A DNA stretch of 9,714 nucleotides from an uncultured Prevotella sp. (GTDB lineage: Bacteria > Bacteroidota > Bacteroidia > Bacteroidales > Bacteroidaceae), in contig UQPD01000099.1 of the NCBI GenBank assembly GCA_900542795.1, forward strand, positions 1 through 9,714, written 5' to 3'. Numbering within the stretch: the stretch's first letter is position 1; the number at the start of each line of letters is the position of its first letter. Below are positions 6,320 to 9,714 of this stretch, piece after piece. Under the pieces are notes generated by a model. The model did not search any database. It was not told the origin of the DNA and saw only the letters and a list, made by a program, of their open reading frames with translations. The position numbers were made by a program, and so were the translations under genes.

Positions 6320-6886
6320 TTAATGAACGCGGTTGGCATTTTGCTTTACGAAAGCAGCCCATGAGTGTGGAGCTGAAATGCTTCGTTCAGGTTTGCCACT
6401 TTGCAAATAGTGACAATAAGCTGCTGCAAGAGCATCGGTAGCGTCAAGGTAGGGCAACATGTTAGCATCAGGAATGTGGAGCATTCGTTGTAACATGGCA
6501 GCCACTTGCTCTTTGCTGGCTTGACCATTTCCTGTGATGGCTTGTTTTATTTTTAGCGGAGCATATTCGTGAATGGGAATGTCGCGACTAATAGCTGCGG
6601 CAATGGCTACGCCTTGTGCACGTCCTAACTTAAGCATGCTTTGCACGTTCTTGCCAAAGAAGGGAGCTTCGATAGCCATTTCATCGGGTTTAAAAGCTTC
6701 GATAATGCCTGTAACACGTTCGTAAATTCTGCCTAATTTTAGGTAAACGTCCTTGCATTTTCGTAAGTCGATTACGCCCATTGCTTCAACGCTGATTTTG
6801 TTGCGCCCACAGAGTTTTATAACGCCATAACCGAGCATATTTGTACCAGGGTCGATGCCTAATATTATTTTTTCGGTGGTAGTCAT
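6320..6886 (-). CDS. ruvC: Crossover junction endodeoxyribonuclease RuvC
   Basis: This 188-residue protein has the complete RuvC signature. The four acidic catalytic residues are present: Asp12 in GIDPGT (10-15), Glu73 in AIEAPFFGKN (71-80), and Asp148 and Asp151 in LDATDA (147-152). The intervening LKLGRAQGVAIAAA and the basic IKQAITGNGQASKEQV segments are typical. RuvC acts with RuvA and RuvB in the cytoplasm, cutting Holliday junctions symmetrically to finish recombination and repair; ruvA and ruvB are not in this window. The C-terminus (HSWAAFVKQNANRVH) extends a little past the E. coli protein. The ATG at 6886 is the only sensible start, since GIDPGT begins at residue 10. It is divergent from the DUF1573 gene. 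A consensus-like -7 box lies five bases before the ATG. Confidence 0.97.
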   Translation of the reverse strand: MTTTEKIILGIDPGTNMLGYGVIKLCGRNKISVEAMGVIDLRKCKDVYLKLGRIYERVTGIIEAFKPDEMAIEAPFFGKNVQSMLKLGRAQGVAIAAAISRDIPIHEYAPLKIKQAITGNGQASKEQVAAMLQRMLHIPDANMLPYLDATDALAAAYCHYLQSGKPERSISAPHSWAAFVKQNANRVH

Positions 6887-6890
6887 AATG

Positions 6891-6898
6891 CAAAAATA
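6891..6898 (-). promoter_or_regulatory. Consensus -7 box (TATTTTTG) for ruvC
   Basis: The minus strand reads TATTTTTG, a full match to the Bacteroidetes TAnnTTTG -7 element, ending four bases before the ruvC ATG. I see no other such box on this strand in the divergent region and no clear -33 TTTG at the usual distance. If used, transcription would start within a base or two of the ATG. Confidence 0.45.
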
Positions 6899-6962
6899 CA
6901 GATAAGCGTCGAATTTCGTGCATTTATTCTGCTATTTTTTTTATTATTTGCAGATTAACTTG

Positions 6963-6970
6963 TACATTTG
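6963..6970 (+). promoter_or_regulatory. Consensus -7 box (TACATTTG) for the DUF1573 gene
   Basis: TACATTTG fits the Bacteroidetes TAnnTTTG -7 element. A T-rich tract (6935-6942) lies at about the -33 position, but the only TTTG (6947-6950) is too close. The predicted start of transcription is near 6974, giving a leader of about 50 bases before the ATG at 7023. Confidence 0.55.
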
Positions 6971-6974
6971 CAAC

Positions 6975-6989
6975 GTGCTGAAAAGGCAC
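6975..6989 (+). other. Small hairpin at the start of the DUF1573 leader RNA
   Basis: GTGC (6975-6978) and GCAC (6986-6989) enclose TGAAAAG, and a T-G pair can extend the stem by one. It begins almost exactly where the predicted transcript starts, so it could be a 5'-end stabilising stem. The stem is short and may be chance. Confidence 0.3.
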
Positions 6990-7022
6990 TTATAACGAAA
7001 TAATAAAAAAATTAAGCTAAAA

Positions 7023-7400
7023 ATGAAGCGTTTATTCTCATTACTTGTTGCAGTATTGTTCTGTGCAGGTGTTATGGCTCAAGCCGTTATTAAGTTTGAG
7101 AAAACGAGTCTTGACTTCGGAAAATTTCACGAATCTAAAGTACAGTTTGGTGAATTTGTTTTCACCAATACGGGCAATAAGCCTTTGGTTATTCAGCAAG
7201 CCTTTGGCTCATGTGGTTGCACTGTTGCAACTCCGCCTAAGGACCCCATTGCTCCTGGTCAGAAGGGAGTGATTAAGGTTTCATATAATGGCAAAGGAAA
7301 GTTTAAGGGCGATTTTAAAAAGCTTATAACAGTCCGCTCAAATGCCAGTAACTCTATTGTGCGCGTTTTCATTCAGGGCTATATGCTTGTGGATGAATGA
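7023..7400 (+). CDS. Secreted DUF1573 domain protein
   Basis: This 125-residue protein has a signal peptide (MKRLFSLLVAVLFCAGVMAQ, cleavage about residue 20) followed by a single DUF1573 domain. The family features are visible: IKFEKTSLDFGKF (23-35), FVFTNTGNKPLVI (45-57), the hallmark GSCGCT (62-67) and IKVSYNGKGKFKGDFKK (84-100). The fold is expected to be an immunoglobulin-like beta-sandwich similar to ASPM/SPD-2/Hydin domains, acting in the periplasm or at the cell surface; the biological role of DUF1573 proteins is not known to me. It is short, with one domain and no lipobox. The start is the ATG directly before the signal peptide, with a -7 box about 55 bases upstream. It is divergent from ruvC and 65 bases before the guanylyltransferase gene, so readthrough is possible. 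Confidence 0.92.
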   Translation: MKRLFSLLVAVLFCAGVMAQAVIKFEKTSLDFGKFHESKVQFGEFVFTNTGNKPLVIQQAFGSCGCTVATPPKDPIAPGQKGVIKVSYNGKGKFKGDFKKLITVRSNASNSIVRVFIQGYMLVDE

Positions 7401-7465
7401 TAAGTAGGTGTGCAAACTTCCCCTCAACGCTCTCATTCTAAAAACCCTTTAAATTCTCATACAAT

Positions 7466-8521
7466 ATGGATACAAACAATCACCTTGTGATTATGGCAGG
7501 TGGTGTTGGAAGTCGTTTCTGGCCCATCAGTAGCGAAGAACTGCCTAAGCAGTTTCTTGACATTCTTCATTGTGGTCGCACATTGATTCAGCTTACCGTA
7601 GACAGATTCAGAGATTTGGTACCCAATGAGAATATTTGGGTGGTGACTTCTGAGAACTATCGTAACACAGTTAAAGAACAACTGCCCGAAATTCCTGAGC
7701 AAAACATATTGTGTGAGCCTTGTCGACGCAATACAGCTCCTTGCATTTGTTATGCGAGTTGGAAAATTAAAAAGACGAATTCTAAGGCTACTATCGTTGT
7801 TTCGCCCGCTGACCATGTTGTGGTAGACACGAAGGCGTTCCAAGAGTCGATTGCCGACTCTATGGCGTATGCTGCTGAAACTGATGCAATTGTAACTATA
7901 GGTTTGAAGCCTACACGTCCTGAAACGGGCTATGGCTACATCAAGGCAGACTTGAGCTACTCATCATCGCGAAAGCAAAACATCTTCCGCGTAGACGAAT
8001 TTAAAGAGAAGCCTTCGCTTGAGGTGGCAAAGGAGTATCTAAAGCAGTCGAACTATCTTTGGAATTCGGGCATCTTTATTTGGAACGTAAACACTATTAT
8101 CAATGCGTTCAGAGTGTACGAACCTAACATTTCAGAGATATTTGAGGATATGTTGCCTGATTACGGCACAGAAAAGGAACAGCAACTCATTGATGAGGCT
8201 TATCCTGGCTGTAAAGACATCTCGGTGGACTATGCCATCCTTGAACGTGCTGAAGAAATATTTGTTTTTCCCGCTGATTTTGCGTGGAGTGACTTAGGCA
8301 CATGGAATTCACTGCGCGAACATTGCGACAAAGATCAATATGGTAACGTGAAGATGGGTGATAACATCAAACTCTTTGATACCTATAATAGTATTGTGCA
8401 CACTTGTGGTAAGAAAGAAGTGGTGATTCAAGGTCTTGATGGCTATGTTGTGGCTGAAAAAGATGGCAAGCTACTTATATGTAAACTCTCTGAGGAACAA
8501 AGAATAAAACTCTTTCATTAA
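7466..8521 (+). CDS. manC: Mannose-1-phosphate guanylyltransferase (GDP-mannose pyrophosphorylase), monofunctional
   Basis: This 351-residue cytoplasmic enzyme should convert mannose-1-phosphate and GTP to GDP-mannose and pyrophosphate. The nucleotide-binding signature AGGVGSRFWP (11-20) continues to LPKQF (26-30). Further family motifs are SPADH (113-117), GYGYIK (155-160), FKEKP (179-183), WNSGIF (199-204), SVDYAILER (253-261) and WSDLGTW (274-280). At 351 residues it has the transferase domain but not the C-terminal phosphomannose isomerase domain of the ~470-residue bifunctional form. GDP-mannose feeds capsule, O-antigen and GDP-fucose synthesis; together with the Wzi-like gene this suggests surface-glycan production, though the two are not in one operon. 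No promoter was recognised in the 65-base gap upstream, so it may share the DUF1573 transcript. A stem-loop and T-tract follow. The symbol could equally be cpsB or rfbM. Confidence 0.94.
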   Translation: MDTNNHLVIMAGGVGSRFWPISSEELPKQFLDILHCGRTLIQLTVDRFRDLVPNENIWVVTSENYRNTVKEQLPEIPEQNILCEPCRRNTAPCICYASWKIKKTNSKATIVVSPADHVVVDTKAFQESIADSMAYAAETDAIVTIGLKPTRPETGYGYIKADLSYSSSRKQNIFRVDEFKEKPSLEVAKEYLKQSNYLWNSGIFIWNVNTIINAFRVYEPNISEIFEDMLPDYGTEKEQQLIDEAYPGCKDISVDYAILERAEEIFVFPADFAWSDLGTWNSLREHCDKDQYGNVKMGDNIKLFDTYNSIVHTCGKKEVVIQGLDGYVVAEKDGKLLICKLSEEQRIKLFH

Positions 8522-8552
8522 ATAGGTGTTTTGGGACACTTACTTAGGATTT

Positions 8553-8609
8553 AAAGTTTAGAGGCAAGCAAATAACTTCAACACTCTTAAACTTCAAAAA
8601 AATCTTTTT
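8553..8609 (+). terminator. Candidate terminator between the guanylyltransferase gene and mutY
   Basis: AAGTTTAGAG (8554-8563) pairs with CTCTTAAACTT (8584-8594) with one extra base, making a ten-base-pair stem with a 20-base loop. A short A-run and then CTTTTT (8604-8609) follow immediately before the mutY GTG. A second, smaller hairpin (GTGT...ACAC, 8526-8539) lies just after the upstream stop codon. The T-tract is 10 bases away from the stem, so termination may be weak and act as attenuation of mutY. Confidence 0.35.
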
Positions 8610-8613
8610 CCTT

Positions 8614-9651
8614 GTGACAGATTTCTCACAGAAAATATTATCATGGTATTCGCACAACAAACGCGAATTGCCTTGGCGAAATATCTCCGACCCATATAAA
8701 ATATGGGTATCGGAGATTATTTTGCAACAAACGCGCATTGTGCAAGGCTACGACTATTATTTGCGCTTCGTTGAAGCCTTTCCGAATGTAAAGGCTTTGG
8801 CAGAGGCTGATGAGGACGAAGTGTTGCGTATGTGGCAAGGGTTGGGCTATTACAGTCGTGCTCGAAACATTCACACTGCAGCCCAACAGGTGATGGAACA
8901 GTGGCATGGCACATTTCCTACCACTTACGAGGGGATACGCTCGCTTAAAGGTATTGGCGACTATACGGCTGCTGCAATCAGTTCGTTTGCCTTTCATTTG
9001 CCTTATGCTGTGGTAGATGGAAACGTTTACCGCGTGTTGAGCAGATTTTTTGGCATAGAAACGCCCATTGACACAACGCAGGGCAAAAAATATTATGCTG
9101 CGTTGGCACAACAACTCTTGCCAGTAAAGGAGAATGCCGATTATAATCAAGCACTCATGGACTTTGGAGCTACACAATGTTTGCCCACTTCGCCTTGTTG
9201 CGAAAGTTGTGTGCTAAACAATGCTTGTGTGGCGTATCATTCGCATAGGGTGGGAAACTTCCCCGTGAAAACGCATAAGGTGAAAACCAAAGAGCGCTTT
9301 TTTGTTTACATCAAAGTGATTACATCCCAAGGTACGTGGTTAATGCGACGTGGGGCAAACGACATTTGGCAAGGACTTTATGAATATCCGCTTATGGAAT
9401 TTGACCATACACCTACACTTGCAGATTTGCTAAAAACAGATTTTGTTAAGAGTTTGCCACGAGACGGACAATGGAAAGTTGTGAAGGAGCGTTACCGCCA
9501 TGTGCTGACGCACCAAGTGATTTGGGCTGACTTGTACACATTGACCTTTGATTACGCTTTTTCTGCACCCTCAAAGTATCTTGTTGTGGCAAAAGATGAA
9601 TGTAATAAATACGCCATGCCGCAACTCATTCATAAACTCGAAAAAAAATAG
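8614..9651 (+). CDS. mutY: A/G-specific adenine glycosylase MutY
   Basis: This 345-residue DNA repair enzyme removes adenine mispaired with 8-oxoguanine. The N-terminal catalytic domain has LPWR (19-22), the catalytic Glu34 in SEIILQQT (33-40), LGYYSRARN (77-85), a helix-hairpin-helix LKGIGDYTA (111-119) and the conserved Asp135 in VDGNVYR. The 4Fe-4S cluster loop is C189-x6-C196-x2-C199-x5-C205, matching the family spacing. The C-terminal NUDIX-like domain that reads 8-oxoguanine runs from about 228 and includes WQGLYEYPL (252-260) and RHVLTH (295-300), where E. coli has the FSH loop. The start is GTG at 8614: the frame upstream is open to a TAG at 8545 but contains no ATG or GTG, and the first in-frame ATG is far inside. 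Length matches the family. No Shine-Dalgarno is visible. Confidence 0.96.
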   Translation: MTDFSQKILSWYSHNKRELPWRNISDPYKIWVSEIILQQTRIVQGYDYYLRFVEAFPNVKALAEADEDEVLRMWQGLGYYSRARNIHTAAQQVMEQWHGTFPTTYEGIRSLKGIGDYTAAAISSFAFHLPYAVVDGNVYRVLSRFFGIETPIDTTQGKKYYAALAQQLLPVKENADYNQALMDFGATQCLPTSPCCESCVLNNACVAYHSHRVGNFPVKTHKVKTKERFFVYIKVITSQGTWLMRRGANDIWQGLYEYPLMEFDHTPTLADLLKTDFVKSLPRDGQWKVVKERYRHVLTHQVIWADLYTLTFDYAFSAPSKYLVVAKDECNKYAMPQLIHKLEKK

Positions 9652-9699
9652 AAACACACTGAAGTCGTCTAAACTTTTATGAAGTTCAAGATTTGCCTT

Positions 9700-9707
9700 T
9701 ATTTTTG
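9700..9707 (+). promoter_or_regulatory. Candidate -7 box for a gene beyond the right edge
   Basis: TATTTTTG matches the TAnnTTTG element 48 bases after the mutY stop codon on the plus strand. No clear -33 TTTG is present at the usual distance. In many Bacteroidetes ssb follows mutY, but no coding sequence of the next gene is visible here. Confidence 0.4.
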
Positions 9708-9714
9708 AAGCGAT

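Noticed and set aside
7457..7843. Minus-strand frame of 128 residues
   Set aside because: It is antisense to the guanylyltransferase signature region and shows no family features.
8641..9177. Minus-strand frame of 178 residues
   Set aside because: It is fully antisense to mutY, whose catalytic and iron-sulfur motifs are all intact.

Overview
The window looks like chromosomal DNA from a Bacteroidetes (Bacteroidota) bacterium, most likely Prevotella or a close relative. The evidence is protein families typical of that phylum (a Wzi-type capsule assembly protein with a PFWLTANRYG motif, a DUF4847-like lipoprotein, a secreted DUF1573 protein), the absence of clear Shine-Dalgarno sequences, and several TAnnTTTG-type -7 boxes. 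No rRNA, tRNA, CRISPR array, phage gene or intact transposase is visible.

Layout: genes from 26 to 6886 lie on the minus strand and genes from 7023 to the right edge lie on the plus strand. The divergent control region is 6887-7022. Read in transcription order, the left half contains: ruvC (Holliday junction resolvase); a small secreted protein of unknown function; a 100-residue protein of unknown function; a spacer full of long inverted repeats; a tight three-gene cluster of YgiQ-type radical SAM protein, Wzi-type outer-membrane protein and DUF4847-like lipoprotein; a 340-base spacer with a large hairpin; and a broken arginase-family gene. The right half contains a secreted DUF1573 protein, a monofunctional mannose-1-phosphate guanylyltransferase, mutY, and a candidate promoter for the next gene beyond the edge.

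Themes: DNA maintenance (RuvC, MutY) and cell-surface or capsule functions (Wzi-like protein, GDP-mannose synthesis, envelope lipoprotein). The three-gene cluster has gaps of only 44 and 36 bases, so it is probably one transcript. The Wzi-like and guanylyltransferase genes share a surface-polysaccharide theme, but they lie about 4.5 kb apart on opposite strands and are not one operon.

I do not see a convincing new biological system. The best leads are the decayed arginase-family gene whose 3' part is replaced by unrelated palindromic sequence, the GTTAGAAGAAG-type inverted-repeat spacer with a possible related hairpin nearby, the 75-base hairpin after the lipoprotein gene, and two adjacent uncharacterised small genes.
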